Positions 41,747-51,693 of a DNA stretch of 64,000 bases are shown here, piece after piece. A program made the translations under genes and the position numbers. Source of the DNA: Enterobacter cloacae (GTDB lineage: Bacteria > Pseudomonadota > Gammaproteobacteria > Enterobacterales > Enterobacteriaceae); NCBI RefSeq assembly GCF_011078175.1, contig NZ_JAALCJ010000008.1, forward strand, positions 186,001 to 250,000. Reading direction: 5' to 3'. Below the pieces are notes generated by a model. The model saw only the letters and a list, made by a program, of their open reading frames with translations, did not search any database and was not told the DNA's origin. Position 1 is the stretch's first letter. The number at the start of each line of letters is the position of its first letter.

Positions 41747-44185
41747 TTACTGACACGGCAGTATCAACTGCATACTGTTTTCTAAGTGAGAAGGTAACGA
41801 GAAGCGACACTGTTGCTTGTCGCCCCATGTCACCCGAAATTGCTGTTCTGGCTCAACGGCGCCCAGCCAGACGTGGCCTTCGTCGGCCACCATCCCAACC
41901 TGCAAATCGCTTTCTTCCCGGCGAACGATCGCCCCGAGCGGTGGCGTTCCTGATGGCATCCGCAGAACGCCTGCCACATCCTTACCTGCACGGGTGGCAA
42001 TCTGACGATACCCAATGGCTCCCTCAGTCCAGGTTGACGTCACGACGCGGTTGTCCACATCCACGCCATCCGGGAGGTTGTTCATATTGACCTGCACGGT
42101 GGCGGGGGAGTAGCTGGAGAATGACGGTAAAACGCCGATACCGAACCGGTTGGTTTCATCCCGGGACAGGTTCAGGGGAATATTGCCTACGCCGTCGGTG
42201 CTGACCATCACTCGCGGTTCATTGCCGTAGCTGCGTCGGTGTAACGCTGCGCCTTTCGCCGTTGAAGTGATTGAGCCGCTCCAGCTTGCGCTGAGGGAGT
42301 GATATTCTTCAGCCTTATAGCTGCCCGAGAGATTCAGATCGCCGAATGCGGAATAGTGCTGATAATTTCCGCTGACCTGTGCGCCGGAGCCAGGCTTACC
42401 GCTTTCCGCACCTGCGGAAACGCCCCAGGTGTTGTTCCGGTCTGATGTGTCATACCACGACACGTTATGACTGAGCCTGTCGCTGTTGCGCATGTCATAG
42501 CTAAGCCGGTGATCGGGATCGAGCGGTACGCTGAGCGCAAGATAAAGCTGAGTATCGTCACCGCCGCCGTCTTCTTCGTAATGCGTTTTACTCCAGGAGA
42601 GGGTCACACCCAGGTTTTTCCAGCGGCCTACATCAAAGTTATAGCCCGCCGTAACGCTACCCGTGGTGGATGGCGACGCGTTCCACCAGGTCTGGCGGAG
42701 AATATTTATATATAAATTCAGTGATAATGCCGACAGGTACTGGCTTGCCGTCACGCTCAGGGTCTGTTTTTCCGTCTGGCTGTCATCATCATCAAGATAG
42801 CGAGCGTAGCTCAGGAATTGAGGGTCAGAGTAGCGGTAGCTGGCAAGCGTAAGCTGGCTGCCCGTCGTATCAAAGCGTTTACTGTAGTTAAAGCGATAGC
42901 TATAACCTGTCTGGCTACTCCGACCGGGCAACTGGCTGGTGGCCTGCGTGACGTCAAAAGAGAGCGCGCCCAGATACGCCATATTTTGGCCAATCCCGGT
43001 GGCGACAGAACGATAGTGGTCGCCATCTGCCAACATGCCGCCATAGAGGGAGGTGTGTGAGAGCATGCCCCAGGAAAATTCGCCGCTGAGAAACGCGTTA
43101 TCTTCTACGTCATGTGAGGCGTCTTTGCGTGCTTTACCCGCCGCAAGCTTGTAGCGGACCTGTCCCTTGCGCGTTAAGAAGGGAACGGATTCGGCTGATA
43201 CCTGGTAGGTACTGACCCGTCCGTCTTCTTCCGTGACGTTGACGTCCAGCGTGCCCTGTACCGACTGGTTAAGGTCCTGAATAACAAAAGGACCTGGCGG
43301 GACTTTACTCTGGTAAATCACGCGGTCGGCAAGGCTTACGGTTACCGTGGCGTTGGTTTGCGCTATCCCGGTAATCTGTGGGGCATAGCCGCGCAGCGAC
43401 CAGGGCAGCATACGCTCATCGCTAATCAGTGATGCGCCGGTATAGGTGAAGGCATCGAAAATGGCGGACTGAAAATCCGTTTCACCAAGCGTCAATTTCG
43501 CACCGAGGGCAGACAAGGGCCGGAACATATACAGGCGTGAAAGACGACCGTCATGATCCGAGCCTGCTTCCATATATCTCTGCGTGTATTGGTAATCGCT
43601 GCGCAGCCGCCACGCTCCTGCGTTTACACCGGCGGTGCCGTAAGTATTGACGTTGTTATTGCTGCCGCCGCTATCGGGCTGATAATGGCTGGCAAAAAGA
43701 TTGTAATCCAGCAGTACGCCCGGTACGCCGTTATCCCAGGTGGACGGCGGCATCCAGTCCGCCGCACGGTATTGCAGCCACGCCTGGGGGACCGTCACTT
43801 TCAGGGTCTGGCTGGCTTGCTCAAAAGTGAATTTGATGTCTGGTCTGGTGGCGAAATCAACGCATCCCTCTTTTTCCGATAAAGCATGACGAACGTCATC
43901 CTGCAACGCAAATGTATCGGCCAGCTCTGGGGGAATACAGACCTGAACCGCGTTATTTATTTCTCTCCAGCGAAGCTCCCAGCCATTTGCCAGCGGAATA
44001 TCATTGATGGCAACCGTAACAAAATAATTTCCCGGAATGACGGAAGTGTGATCTTTAAAAAGGGATAAATCAACGCTATTGCGCTGGTCTTTGTCTATGG
44101 CATTAATATTAAATTCGGTGGCAGAGGCCACTCTCGTCATTAACAGGGACGCAATGATGATTACCCGGTGTAATTTGTATGTCAT
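41747..44185 (-). CDS. fimbrial outer-membrane usher (YqiG-like)
   Basis: FimD/PapC-type usher of 812 residues from ATG 44185. The signal peptide ends TRVASATEF, the N-terminal chaperone-binding domain is followed by a 24-strand beta-barrel with plug, and the C-terminal domain ends FSLPSHLENSMQLILPCQ. Usher motifs include VPPGPFVIQDLNQSVQGTLD. No stop or frameshift, so it should be functional. I use ATG 44185 (CAGG upstream) rather than the open frame 13 codons further on. Confidence 0.92.
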   Translation of the reverse strand: MTYKLHRVIIIASLLMTRVASATEFNINAIDKDQRNSVDLSLFKDHTSVIPGNYFVTVAINDIPLANGWELRWREINNAVQVCIPPELADTFALQDDVRHALSEKEGCVDFATRPDIKFTFEQASQTLKVTVPQAWLQYRAADWMPPSTWDNGVPGVLLDYNLFASHYQPDSGGSNNNVNTYGTAGVNAGAWRLRSDYQYTQRYMEAGSDHDGRLSRLYMFRPLSALGAKLTLGETDFQSAIFDAFTYTGASLISDERMLPWSLRGYAPQITGIAQTNATVTVSLADRVIYQSKVPPGPFVIQDLNQSVQGTLDVNVTEEDGRVSTYQVSAESVPFLTRKGQVRYKLAAGKARKDASHDVEDNAFLSGEFSWGMLSHTSLYGGMLADGDHYRSVATGIGQNMAYLGALSFDVTQATSQLPGRSSQTGYSYRFNYSKRFDTTGSQLTLASYRYSDPQFLSYARYLDDDDSQTEKQTLSVTASQYLSALSLNLYINILRQTWWNASPSTTGSVTAGYNFDVGRWKNLGVTLSWSKTHYEEDGGGDDTQLYLALSVPLDPDHRLSYDMRNSDRLSHNVSWYDTSDRNNTWGVSAGAESGKPGSGAQVSGNYQHYSAFGDLNLSGSYKAEEYHSLSASWSGSITSTAKGAALHRRSYGNEPRVMVSTDGVGNIPLNLSRDETNRFGIGVLPSFSSYSPATVQVNMNNLPDGVDVDNRVVTSTWTEGAIGYRQIATRAGKDVAGVLRMPSGTPPLGAIVRREESDLQVGMVADEGHVWLGAVEPEQQFRVTWGDKQQCRFSLPSHLENSMQLILPCQ

Positions 44186-44260
44186 CAACCTGTTACTCGA
44201 AAAAGAGGCAGAGCCGACTGGCAAGAATTGCCAGCCGGTTGAAAGCGTGATGCAAAGAGA

Positions 44261-44821
44261 TTATTTGTACATCAGGACATAGTTAGCGGTTGCTTCAACC
44301 TGGCCTGCTGTTGCAGTTTTGCCGGTAAGGACTTCCATAACGGCTTTGAAATGCAGCGTCTGAGTGGTTGAGCCTGCCAGCAGGTCAATCGATTTTGCTT
44401 CTCCCAGGGGGAGGGTAGACTCTGCAATATCCAGAAGACGTACACCCACATTCTGAGCACCGTTTGCATAGGTGTTGCTCATCAGGCTGGTATCCGTCGC
44501 GTCTGTCGCGGCGCTGGTGAAGGTTACATCCACCTTAGAGATAGGCGTGTCAGTCTCATCTGCCGGATCGTCAAGCTGGCAGTTTTCCAGATTAATTTCG
44601 ACCGGAACAGGCGTAGATTTCTTATTGGCATTAATTACGGCAGTGGTCACTTCACCGAGGTCGATGACTTTATCAACGCTGTCTGGTGCGATGCTGCATG
44701 GCGCGTCAATGACAATACCTTGAAATTTGATTTTGCCTGAGCCTTGCTCTTCAGCAAAAGCAGAACCCGACATAATGGCTGTCAGAACGACGGCTAACAG
44801 TACTTTTTTTCCCATATACAT
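44261..44821 (-). CDS. major fimbrial subunit (YgiL-like)
   Basis: Type 1-like pilin of 186 residues. The signal peptide MYMGKKVLLAVVLTAIMSGS ends AFA|EEQ. A conserved disulfide pair is likely between C50-region DAPCSIAP and ENCQLDD, and the C-terminal donor-strand motif is TANYVLMYK. I start at 44821, seven bases after AAGGA; an earlier ATG is less well placed. It is the first gene of the operon, followed by usher, chaperone and adhesin. Confidence 0.88.
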   Translation of the reverse strand: MYMGKKVLLAVVLTAIMSGSAFAEEQGSGKIKFQGIVIDAPCSIAPDSVDKVIDLGEVTTAVINANKKSTPVPVEINLENCQLDDPADETDTPISKVDVTFTSAATDATDTSLMSNTYANGAQNVGVRLLDIAESTLPLGEAKSIDLLAGSTTQTLHFKAVMEVLTGKTATAGQVEATANYVLMYK

Positions 44822-45112
44822 GAAAATATCCTTTTCAAATGAATTCATAATCTGAGTGCTATTTATCAGAATACTCGCAAAGTATACGGTTTGGGGACAA
44901 GTGATGCGATTAACACGGCTAAAACATATTTTAAGAGAAGGTTAATGTATAAATTCGCTCTATCTTAATGCGCTATTTGTTAGCGGAAGAATTAATAAGC
45001 TAACTTTGGCGTAATAATATAAGATAAAAATATATTATTGATTGTCACGGCGTATAATGAAAAATACGCCTGATAATATTGATGGCCGTTATTAAGTTCC
45101 ACATGGATAATA
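44822..45112. other. AT-rich promoter region of the fimbrial operon
   Basis: No coding frame. The DNA is clearly AT-richer than its flanks, which fits H-NS silencing of fimbrial operons. No recombinase-type inverted repeats that would suggest an invertible switch were seen. Confidence 0.4.
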
Positions 45113-45137
45113 ATGCCTCCGTATTAAACGAAGGCAT
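45113..45137 (-). terminator. hairpin after zupT
   Basis: Arms ATGCCTCCGT and ACGAAGGCAT (one mismatch) around ATTAA, seven bases past the zupT stop. The T-run on the minus strand is weak. Confidence 0.45.
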
Positions 45138-45143
45138 CCGCGT

Positions 45144-45917
45144 TTAGCCAATGCCTGCGGTTTGCAGCAGAACCAGACTCATCCCCATCACTGACATTCC
45201 ACACAGCACGCCGTAACTAGGGTTATTGTTGGGATCGATCTCTTTCGCCAGCGGCATCAGCTCATCAACAGAGAGCGCAACCATAATCCCGGCCACGGCA
45301 GCCATAATCGCAGCCATCATAATCGGGGAGACGAGGCTACCGAGGATCAACCACGCCAGCACGCCGCCGAGAATTTCAGCCATCCCGGAGATCCCTGCCC
45401 AAAAGACCGCCTTACGTTTTGAACCCGTGGCGGCATAAACAGGCCCGGCAACGGCAAGTCCTTCAGGAATATTGTGCAAAGCCACTGCCAGCGCGACGCC
45501 AAAACCCATTTCCAGATTGCTGCTGGCCGTGACATAGGTGGCGATACCTTCCGGAAAGTTATGCAGGCTGATACCCAGCGTCAGCAGAATGGCCGTGCGT
45601 TTGATATTGCCAGGGATGGGGGCAACGCTTTTTTGCATTAAATCCTGCGGGTGCGCATGAGGAAGCATGCGGTCGAGCGCAAAATAACCCAGCAGGCCAA
45701 TGATAAACATGCCATAACCCAGAACAGGTGACATTCCTTCGGTGTGAAGCGCGGCGGGAAGCATTTCCATCAGCGAGATAAGCAGCATGATCCCGGCGGC
45801 GAAACCCAGCGAGAAGGCCAGAAGGCGATTAGAGGGTTTTTGCCCGAGTACCCCCAGGAATGCACCGATAAAGGTTGCGGCGCCCGCGAGCAAGGTCAAA
45901 ATCAAAGGTACTGACAT
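45144..45917 (-). CDS. zupT: ZupT, zinc/divalent metal importer
   Basis: ZIP-family inner-membrane importer of 257 residues, the E. coli length, with broad specificity (Zn, Fe, Mn, Co). Eight helices are visible. The metal-binding motifs are in helix 4 ([15 protein letters not shown]) and helix 5 ([13 protein letters not shown]), with a histidine-bearing loop near LPHAHPQD between helices 3 and 4. It is divergent from ygiD. Confidence 0.96.
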   Translation of the reverse strand: MSVPLILTLLAGAATFIGAFLGVLGQKPSNRLLAFSLGFAAGIMLLISLMEMLPAALHTEGMSPVLGYGMFIIGLLGYFALDRMLPHAHPQDLMQKSVAPIPGNIKRTAILLTLGISLHNFPEGIATYVTASSNLEMGFGVALAVALHNIPEGLAVAGPVYAATGSKRKAVFWAGISGMAEILGGVLAWLILGSLVSPIMMAAIMAAVAGIMVALSVDELMPLAKEIDPNNNPSYGVLCGMSVMGMSLVLLQTAGIG

Positions 45918-46047
45918 GCATTCTCCTTAAGCGATATCTGACATTCAAATTTCCTGATGATGATCTTCACGGTTATCTGCGTTCATCTTCACCTGAATGC
46001 GCGTAATGTAGGCCCATCACATTGACACCTCCTCTAAGGATATCATC

Positions 46048-46836
46048 ATGTCTTCTTCTCGTATGCCAGCACTGTTTTTAGGCCATGGTAGCCCAATGAA
46101 CGTTCTGGAAAATAACGTCTACACCCGCGCCTGGCGTCAACTGGGTGAGTCGTTAGCGCGTCCGAAGGCAATTGTGGTGGTCTCTGCGCACTGGTTTACC
46201 CGGGGTACCGGCGTGACGGCCATGGAAACGCCAAAAACGATTCATGATTTTGGCGGCTTTCCGCAGGCGCTGTATGACACGCATTATCCTGCACCGGGCT
46301 CTCCTGCACTGGCGCAGCAGCTGGTTGAGCTGCTTGCCCCTGTCCCGGTTGCGCTGGATAAAGAAGCCTGGGGCTTTGACCATGGCTCATGGGGGGTGTT
46401 GATCAAAATGTATCCGGATGCCGATATCCCGCTGGTGCAACTGAGTATCGACAGCACCATGCCGGCTGCCTGGCATATGGAGATGGGGCGTAAGTTGGCA
46501 ACCCTGCGTGATGAGGGCATCATGCTGATTGCCAGTGGCAACGTGGTACACAATCTGCGTACGGTACGCTGGCACGGTGAAAATACGCCGTATCCCTGGG
46601 CAACAGCCTTTAATAACTATGTAAAAGAAAACCTGACCTGGCAGGGGCCGGTCGAGCAGCACCCTTTGGTGAATTATCTGGAGCACAGTGGCGGTTCGCT
46701 CTCTAACCCGACGCCGGAACACTTCTTGCCATTGCTGTATGTTTTGGGTGCGTGGGATGGTCAGGAACCGGTGACGATCCCGATCGACGGTATTGAGATG
46801 GGGAGCTTGAGTATGCTGTCGGTGCAGGTGGGGTAA
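46048..46836 (+). CDS. ygiD: YgiD, 4,5-DOPA-extradiol-dioxygenase family protein
   Basis: Extradiol ring-cleaving dioxygenase of the LigB superfamily, 262 residues as in E. coli, where it cleaves L-DOPA between carbons 4 and 5. Metal-binding histidines are expected at H13 (LGHGSPM), H48 (SAHWF) and in the GNVVHNLR region; HDFGGFPQALYDTHYPAPG is characteristic. The physiological substrate is unclear. Confidence 0.93.
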   Translation: MSSSRMPALFLGHGSPMNVLENNVYTRAWRQLGESLARPKAIVVVSAHWFTRGTGVTAMETPKTIHDFGGFPQALYDTHYPAPGSPALAQQLVELLAPVPVALDKEAWGFDHGSWGVLIKMYPDADIPLVQLSIDSTMPAAWHMEMGRKLATLRDEGIMLIASGNVVHNLRTVRWHGENTPYPWATAFNNYVKENLTWQGPVEQHPLVNYLEHSGGSLSNPTPEHFLPLLYVLGAWDGQEPVTIPIDGIEMGSLSMLSVQVG

Positions 46837-46843
46837 CAAAAGC

Positions 46844-46869
46844 AAAACGGCAACGTCGTTGCCGTTTTT
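46844..46869 (+). terminator. rho-independent terminator of ygiD
   Basis: Arms AAAACGGCAACG and CGTTGCCGTTTT with almost no loop, ending in TTTTT. Confidence 0.85.
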
Positions 46870-46879
46870 AGTGTTTGCA

Positions 46880-46910
46880 CCCTCTCCTTGTGGGAGAGGG
46901 CATCAGGCCG
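46880..46910. repeat. GC-rich palindromic repeat, copy 3 (short)
   Basis: Ccctctccttgtgggagaggg followed by catcaggccg. It lacks the ccctcaccc arm of the other copies and lies between convergent ygiD and ygiC. Confidence 0.65.
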
Positions 46911-46914
46911 CACG

Positions 46915-48075
46915 TTATTCCACAAAAATATGCGGATAGAACCGCGACAGATCCTGTGTAATCAGCGCGCGATCTTCGCGAATGCCAATCCCGGCAGGCC
47001 GATCGTTAATAAGCCAGCTGCCGATCAGCGTATAGCTGTCCCCAAACTTCGGCAGTTGATAGAATTCCTGGACGATCATCCCTTCTTCACCATACGGCCC
47101 TTCAACTGCTTCCAGCGTTTTACCGTTTTCGATAATCGAGACGTTTGCCCCTTCACGTGAGAAGATTGGCTTAACAACGTATTTCTCCATCGGCGGGAAA
47201 TCATCTTCAGCAAAGTAAGCAGGCAGCAGGTTCGGGTGGTTCGGGAACATTTCCCACAGCATCGGCAGCAGGGCTTTATTGGAGATAATGCTCTTCCACG
47301 CCGGTTCCAGCCAGCGTACGCCAGCGTCTTCCAGTTTAGTAGAGAACATCTCGCGCAGCATGTATTCCCACGGATAGAGCTTGAACAGGTTACTGATCAC
47401 CTGATCCTGCATGTCCGTAAACTGACCTTTTTCACCTAAACCGATATCTTCGATATAAAGGAACTCCGTCGCCACTTCCGCTTCGGCCGCACAGTCCTGC
47501 AAATACTGAACCGTACCGCGATCCTCTTCGGTATCGCGGCAGCAGGCGAGGTGCAACAGGTTGAAACCGTGCTGTTCACGAAGTTCGGCGAAACGTTCAA
47601 TCAGCTTTTCCTGAAGGCTGTTGAACTGGTCGCTGCCTTCCGGCAAGTTACCGGCATTCGCCTGATCTTCCAGCCAAATCCACTGGAAAAACGCGGCTTC
47701 ATACAGGGAGGTTGGCGTATCGGCGTTGTTTTCTAAAAGCTTCGGTTCACCTACGCCATCCCATGCCAGATCGAGGCGAGAATAGAGCGAAGGCTGGTTC
47801 GTTTTCCAGGACTGCCGGACAAAGCTCCAGGTGTGCTTCGGAATGCGGAATTTGGTCATCAGCTCATCGCTGTCGATCACTTTCTCTACCACCTTCAGAC
47901 ACATCTGGTGCAGTTCGGCGGTCACCTCTTCAAGCTTCTCTACCTGAGCGAGCGTGAGCTTATAGTAAGCATCTTCACACCAGTACGGCTCACCGTACAT
48001 AGTGTGAAAGTTAAAACCGTATTCGGTGGCTTTTTCGCGCCAGTCCGGGCGCTCGACAATACTGACTCGTTCCAT
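46915..48075 (-). CDS. ygiC: YgiC, glutathionylspermidine synthase-like ATP-grasp protein
   Basis: ATP-grasp enzyme of 386 residues resembling the synthetase domain of Gsp (glutathionylspermidine synthase). Typical parts are [20 protein letters not shown] and the C-terminal [17 protein letters not shown]. It lacks the amidase domain, and E. coli YgiC is known as a peptide-ligase-like protein without glutathionylspermidine synthase activity. It follows ygiB by two bases and belongs to the tolC-ygiBC unit. Confidence 0.93.
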   Translation of the reverse strand: MERVSIVERPDWREKATEYGFNFHTMYGEPYWCEDAYYKLTLAQVEKLEEVTAELHQMCLKVVEKVIDSDELMTKFRIPKHTWSFVRQSWKTNQPSLYSRLDLAWDGVGEPKLLENNADTPTSLYEAAFFQWIWLEDQANAGNLPEGSDQFNSLQEKLIERFAELREQHGFNLLHLACCRDTEEDRGTVQYLQDCAAEAEVATEFLYIEDIGLGEKGQFTDMQDQVISNLFKLYPWEYMLREMFSTKLEDAGVRWLEPAWKSIISNKALLPMLWEMFPNHPNLLPAYFAEDDFPPMEKYVVKPIFSREGANVSIIENGKTLEAVEGPYGEEGMIVQEFYQLPKFGDSYTLIGSWLINDRPAGIGIREDRALITQDLSRFYPHIFVE

Positions 48076-48077
48076 GA

Positions 48078-48743
48078 TCAGCCGCCCATTGAGCGAGTCG
48101 AAGAGCCGGTCGCACTACGCTGCATTGTGGTTTGTTTGGCAACAGACTCACCGAAGCCACCACGGGTAATGGTGCTGGTGGTGGCTGGTTTCGGTGCCAT
48201 TGCGGTTTTCGGTACGGTCATCGTACGGCCTGGTGTAGCAGCGCCATAACCCTTGCCGGTGGCATCGGTGTATTTACCGTACGCCGGGCTGTTCGGGTTT
48301 TTGGAGCTAAACAGCGGCTGCTGTTGGTAGCCCGCGCCGCCGCTCATTAAACGGCCCATCATATAACCGGCCATCAGCGGCATCCAGAAGCTGCCGCTGG
48401 ACTGTGCCTGCGCCTGATTTTCCGGTGCCATACCCGCCTGAGCAGGTGCCTGCTGGCACTGGCCTTCACCGAATTCGGCGACACAGTCTTCGCGTGAGGC
48501 ATATTTCGGCGCGGTACGTTCCGCTTCTTTCAGGGCGTTGTTATAGGCCGTCGTGCACTCGGCGGCTTTACCGGTTGCGCTCGCGCAGTCGTCGGCGTTT
48601 TGATACAGCGAAACCGTTTCGTCGTTTTGCTCACAGCCTGCCAGCATAAAGACGGCGGTGACCGCCAGCGCGACAGGTGTCAGGTGGCGTGCATTCCAGC
48701 TTTTGCGGAACGACGCGTGATTCATCGTTTTTGTCCGTTTCAT
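48078..48743 (-). CDS. ygiB: YgiB, UPF0441 lipoprotein-like protein
   Basis: Protein of 221 residues from MKRTKTMNH (GGAAG upstream), as in E. coli (223). A signal-like N-terminus ends in VFMLAGC37E, a lipobox, so it is probably lipid-anchored. The rest is low complexity: Gln/Ala-rich, with a GYMMGRLM stretch, and ends in Ser/Gly-rich [16 protein letters not shown]. The function is unknown. It lies downstream of tolC and is likely co-transcribed with it. Confidence 0.92.
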   Translation of the reverse strand: MKRTKTMNHASFRKSWNARHLTPVALAVTAVFMLAGCEQNDETVSLYQNADDCASATGKAAECTTAYNNALKEAERTAPKYASREDCVAEFGEGQCQQAPAQAGMAPENQAQAQSSGSFWMPLMAGYMMGRLMSGGAGYQQQPLFSSKNPNSPAYGKYTDATGKGYGAATPGRTMTVPKTAMAPKPATTSTITRGGFGESVAKQTTMQRSATGSSTRSMGG

Positions 48744-48869
48744 ATTTGTCTTCCAGGACCCAAGGGTAATAACGCTCAGGATAGAGGATGAGTGGTTGAA
48801 AATGAAGCTAAGAGGAGCGAAATCCGGGGGATCTTTACGTTGGCTTACGTTCGGGGGGATTAATGTGCT

Positions 48870-48903
48870 CCCTCTCCCGGTGGAAGAGGGCTGGGGTGAG
48901 GGC
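48870..48903. repeat. GC-rich palindromic repeat, copy 4
   Basis: Ccctctcccggtggaagagggctggggtgaggg, in inverted orientation, between tolC and ygiB. Confidence 0.7.
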
Positions 48904-48932
48904 ATCAGGCCGCAGTAGGCCTGATGACACTC

Positions 48933-50411
48933 TTAGTTGCGGAACGGATTCGTGCCGCTGCTGGCAGGTGCGGTGCTACGCGCTGCCGCTGGCTGTGCAA
49001 CCGGGGCGCTGCTGTTAGCGGTGAAATTATCAACGGCGGCATCCTGCTGTGGATTTTCCGGCGCGACGCTGTCAGGCGACGTGGAGACCGGTTTGCCCAG
49101 CGTGCTGTTCAGCATTTGCAGATCCTGCTCGTTCAGCGTACCCAGAGCCTGCTTGATGTTCAGCTGGTTGATCAGATACTGGTAACGCGCGCTGGAAAGC
49201 TGCTGTTTCGCGTTATACAGCGTGGTCGTAGCGTCTAACACGTCAACGATAGTACGCGTACCCACGGAGTAGCCCGCTTCCATCGCATCCAGAGAGCTTT
49301 GCGCAGAGACAACGGCCTGTTTGTAGGCGTTGATGCTGCTAATAGAAGCATTGACGTTATTAAAGGAAGAACGTACGGTCTGCACCACGTTGCGGTGCGC
49401 GCTTTCCAGCTGCTCGCTGGCACCCACAAAGTTGTACTGCGCCTGTTTCACCTGAGAGTTAACCATCCCGCCCTGGTACAGCGGCAGCGAGAAGCTGAGA
49501 CCCACTTTGTTCTGGCCAACGTTGCTGTCGTCATAGGCCTGAGACGTCGTTTTAGACCCGCTGTAGCTGGTATCTGATACGCCGGTAGAGGCGCTCAGGC
49601 TCAGCGTCGGCAGGTGACCATCCTGTGCAAGGCGGATCTGCTCGCGTGCCAGGTCCTGGCTCAGGCGCGCCTGTAATAAGGTCAGGTTACGGTTTTCAGC
49701 TTCTTTCAGCAGAGCATTAACCGCCTGCGGTTTGTCCGTTTTGAAACTGTCTACGTTCAGAGAGGCCAGTTCAGGATAGTAGTTACCGGTGACCTGACGC
49801 AGTGCTTCCAGCGCGTTGTCGAGGTTGTTACGTGCGGTCACTTCGTTAGCCAGTACGGTATCGTACTGTGAACGGGCGTTCTGCACGTCAGTGATGGCAA
49901 CCAGGCCCACGTTAAAACGCTGGGTGGTCTGATCTAACTGACGGTAAATAGCCTGTTTCTGCGCTTCGGTGTAGGAGAGGGCGTCAATCGCGCTCAGTAC
50001 GTTGAAGTAGGCGGTCGCGGTATTCAGGATCAGCGTCTGCTGATCGGTCTGATAGGTGACATCCTGGATGCCGGCGCTCTTTTCCTGCAAACTCAGTTCA
50101 CGCCATTTGGACATATCGAACAGAGTCTGTGTAAGCTGTAAAGAAGCGCTGGTGGCATTCGAGTCGATGCCATTGTTATCGCGAAAACCGTTAGTGTAGG
50201 TATAATCTGCACCTAAGCCTAACTGCGGCAGCAGTGGACTACGTGCTTCGTTAATCTTTTCAAACGCAGCATCACGATCGGCCGCTGATTTACGTAAATC
50301 AGGGTTGCCCAGACGTGCCTGCTGGTAAACCTGTAACAGGTTCTCTGCCTGGCTCATTGCACTGAAGCCCGTCAGGCTCAGGCCGATAAGGATGGGGAGC
50401 AATTTCTTCAT
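48933..50411 (-). CDS. tolC: TolC, outer-membrane channel protein
   Basis: Trimeric outer-membrane exit duct for multidrug pumps (AcrAB and others) and type I secretion. It has 492 residues. The signal peptide ends MSQAEN, two structural repeats follow with GLVAITDVQNARSQYDT and its mirror GTRTIVDVLDATTTLYNAK, and the C-terminal tail is Ala/Ser/Pro-rich as usual. I start at MKKLLPILIG, not MQMKKLL: AAGGA directly touches the first ATG but is six bases from the second. A mar box lies upstream. Confidence 0.98.
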   Translation of the reverse strand: MKKLLPILIGLSLTGFSAMSQAENLLQVYQQARLGNPDLRKSAADRDAAFEKINEARSPLLPQLGLGADYTYTNGFRDNNGIDSNATSASLQLTQTLFDMSKWRELSLQEKSAGIQDVTYQTDQQTLILNTATAYFNVLSAIDALSYTEAQKQAIYRQLDQTTQRFNVGLVAITDVQNARSQYDTVLANEVTARNNLDNALEALRQVTGNYYPELASLNVDSFKTDKPQAVNALLKEAENRNLTLLQARLSQDLAREQIRLAQDGHLPTLSLSASTGVSDTSYSGSKTTSQAYDDSNVGQNKVGLSFSLPLYQGGMVNSQVKQAQYNFVGASEQLESAHRNVVQTVRSSFNNVNASISSINAYKQAVVSAQSSLDAMEAGYSVGTRTIVDVLDATTTLYNAKQQLSSARYQYLINQLNIKQALGTLNEQDLQMLNSTLGKPVSTSPDSVAPENPQQDAAVDNFTANSSAPVAQPAAARSTAPASSGTNPFRN

Positions 50412-50494
50412 TTGCATTCCTTGTTGTGAAGCAGTATTAGCGCTGATCTAATTAAAAATAATTGCCGATTCTAACAGAATCATCCACACCAAAA

Positions 50495-50513
50495 GGTTGG
50501 CGTAACGTGCCAT
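50495..50513 (-). promoter_or_regulatory. mar/sox/rob box upstream of tolC
   Basis: On the minus strand ATGGCACGTTACGCCAACC fits the MarA/SoxS/Rob consensus AYNGCACNNWNNRYYAAAY except near the end. The E. coli tolC promoter has such a site at this place. Confidence 0.65.
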
Positions 50514-50614
50514 CTGGCGGTAATTTGCTCCAATCTACCATATAGCCATACAAACGGCAGCCAAACAGCCTTGAAATTCACAATTTCATCACCATTGCTA
50601 CCAGGACTTGACCG

Positions 50615-51247
50615 ATGCAAAAACCAGAAAACGTGCCTGTCACCTTCGCCAAAAACGATGTAGAAATTATTGCACGAGAAACGCTTTATAGCGGTTTTTT
50701 TTCAATGGAACTTTACCGTTTCAGGCATCGTCTGTTTAACGGTGAAATGAGCGGTGAGATCAAACGCGAAATTTTTGAGCGCGGGCATGCAGCTGTGTTG
50801 CTACCCTATGACCCAGTGCGTGATGAAGTTGTGCTGGTCGAGCAGGTGCGTATTGCGGCTTATGAGACCAGCGACACGCCATGGTTGCTGGAGATGGTGG
50901 CCGGAATGATCGAGGAAGGTGAGTCGGTCGAAGACGTCGCTCGCCGCGAGGCGCTGGAAGAGGCGGGTCTGGTGATTGGCCGGACGAAACCGGTGGTGAG
51001 CTACCTGGCAAGCCCGGGCGGTACAACGGAACGTTCATCTATTATGGTGGGCGAAGTGGACGCCACGACTGCGGAAGGGATCCACGGTCTGGCAGATGAA
51101 AACGAAGACATTCGGGTTCATGTGGTGAGTCGGGAGCAGGCTTACCAGTGGGTAGAAGAGGGGTTAATCGACAACGCAGCGTCTGTCATCGCCCTGCAAT
51201 GGCTACAGCTGCATTATCAGACATTACGACACGAGTGGAAAAAATGA
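50615..51247 (+). CDS. nudF: NudF, ADP-ribose pyrophosphatase
   Basis: Nudix hydrolase splitting ADP-ribose to AMP and ribose-5-phosphate. It has 210 residues. The Nudix box ([20 protein letters not shown], continuing AGL) carries the metal-binding glutamates. It is divergent from tolC and the first gene of nudF-yqiB-cpdA-yqiA-parE; its stop overlaps the yqiB start. Confidence 0.96.
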   Translation: MQKPENVPVTFAKNDVEIIARETLYSGFFSMELYRFRHRLFNGEMSGEIKREIFERGHAAVLLPYDPVRDEVVLVEQVRIAAYETSDTPWLLEMVAGMIEEGESVEDVARREALEEAGLVIGRTKPVVSYLASPGGTTERSSIMVGEVDATTAEGIHGLADENEDIRVHVVSREQAYQWVEEGLIDNAASVIALQWLQLHYQTLRHEWKK

Positions 51248-51666
51248 AGCGTTATACACCTGACTTCCCAGAAATGATGCGCCTGTGCGAAACCAATTTC
51301 GCCCAGTTGCGCCGCCTGCTGCCGCGAAACGACGCGCCCGGCGAAACGGTGAGCTATCAGGTGAGCAACGCGCAGTATCGATTAACGATAACAGAATCAA
51401 CGCGCTACACTACGCTGGTGGAGATTGAGCAAACGGCGCCGAGCATTAGCTACTGGAGCCTGCCATCGATGACGGTACGTCTTTATCATGACGCAATGGT
51501 CGCTGAAGTGTGTTCAAGCCAGCAGATCTTTCGCTTTAAAGCACGGTATGATTATCCGAATAAAAAGTTGCATCAACGCGACGAAAAGCATCAAATTAAC
51601 CAGTTTTTAGCCGACTGGCTAAGATATTGTTTAGCACATGGAGCAATGGCGATTCCGGTTTGTTAG
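51244..51666 (+). CDS. yqiB: YqiB family protein
   Basis: Conserved protein of 140 residues from MKRYTPDF, coupled to nudF by ATGA. No signal peptide or known catalytic motif. The conserved core is [20 protein letters not shown] and [20 protein letters not shown]. In E. coli it has been linked to curli and biofilm gene control through indirect effects; its molecular role is not known. Confidence 0.92.
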   Translation: MKRYTPDFPEMMRLCETNFAQLRRLLPRNDAPGETVSYQVSNAQYRLTITESTRYTTLVEIEQTAPSISYWSLPSMTVRLYHDAMVAEVCSSQQIFRFKARYDYPNKKLHQRDEKHQINQFLADWLRYCLAHGAMAIPVC

Positions 51667-51693
51667 CGTCATAAACCTACCTAAGGACACCAT

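Noticed and set aside
44849-45112. Invertible promoter switch for the fimbrial operon
   Set aside because: No pair of inverted repeats of suitable length and no recombinase gene nearby.
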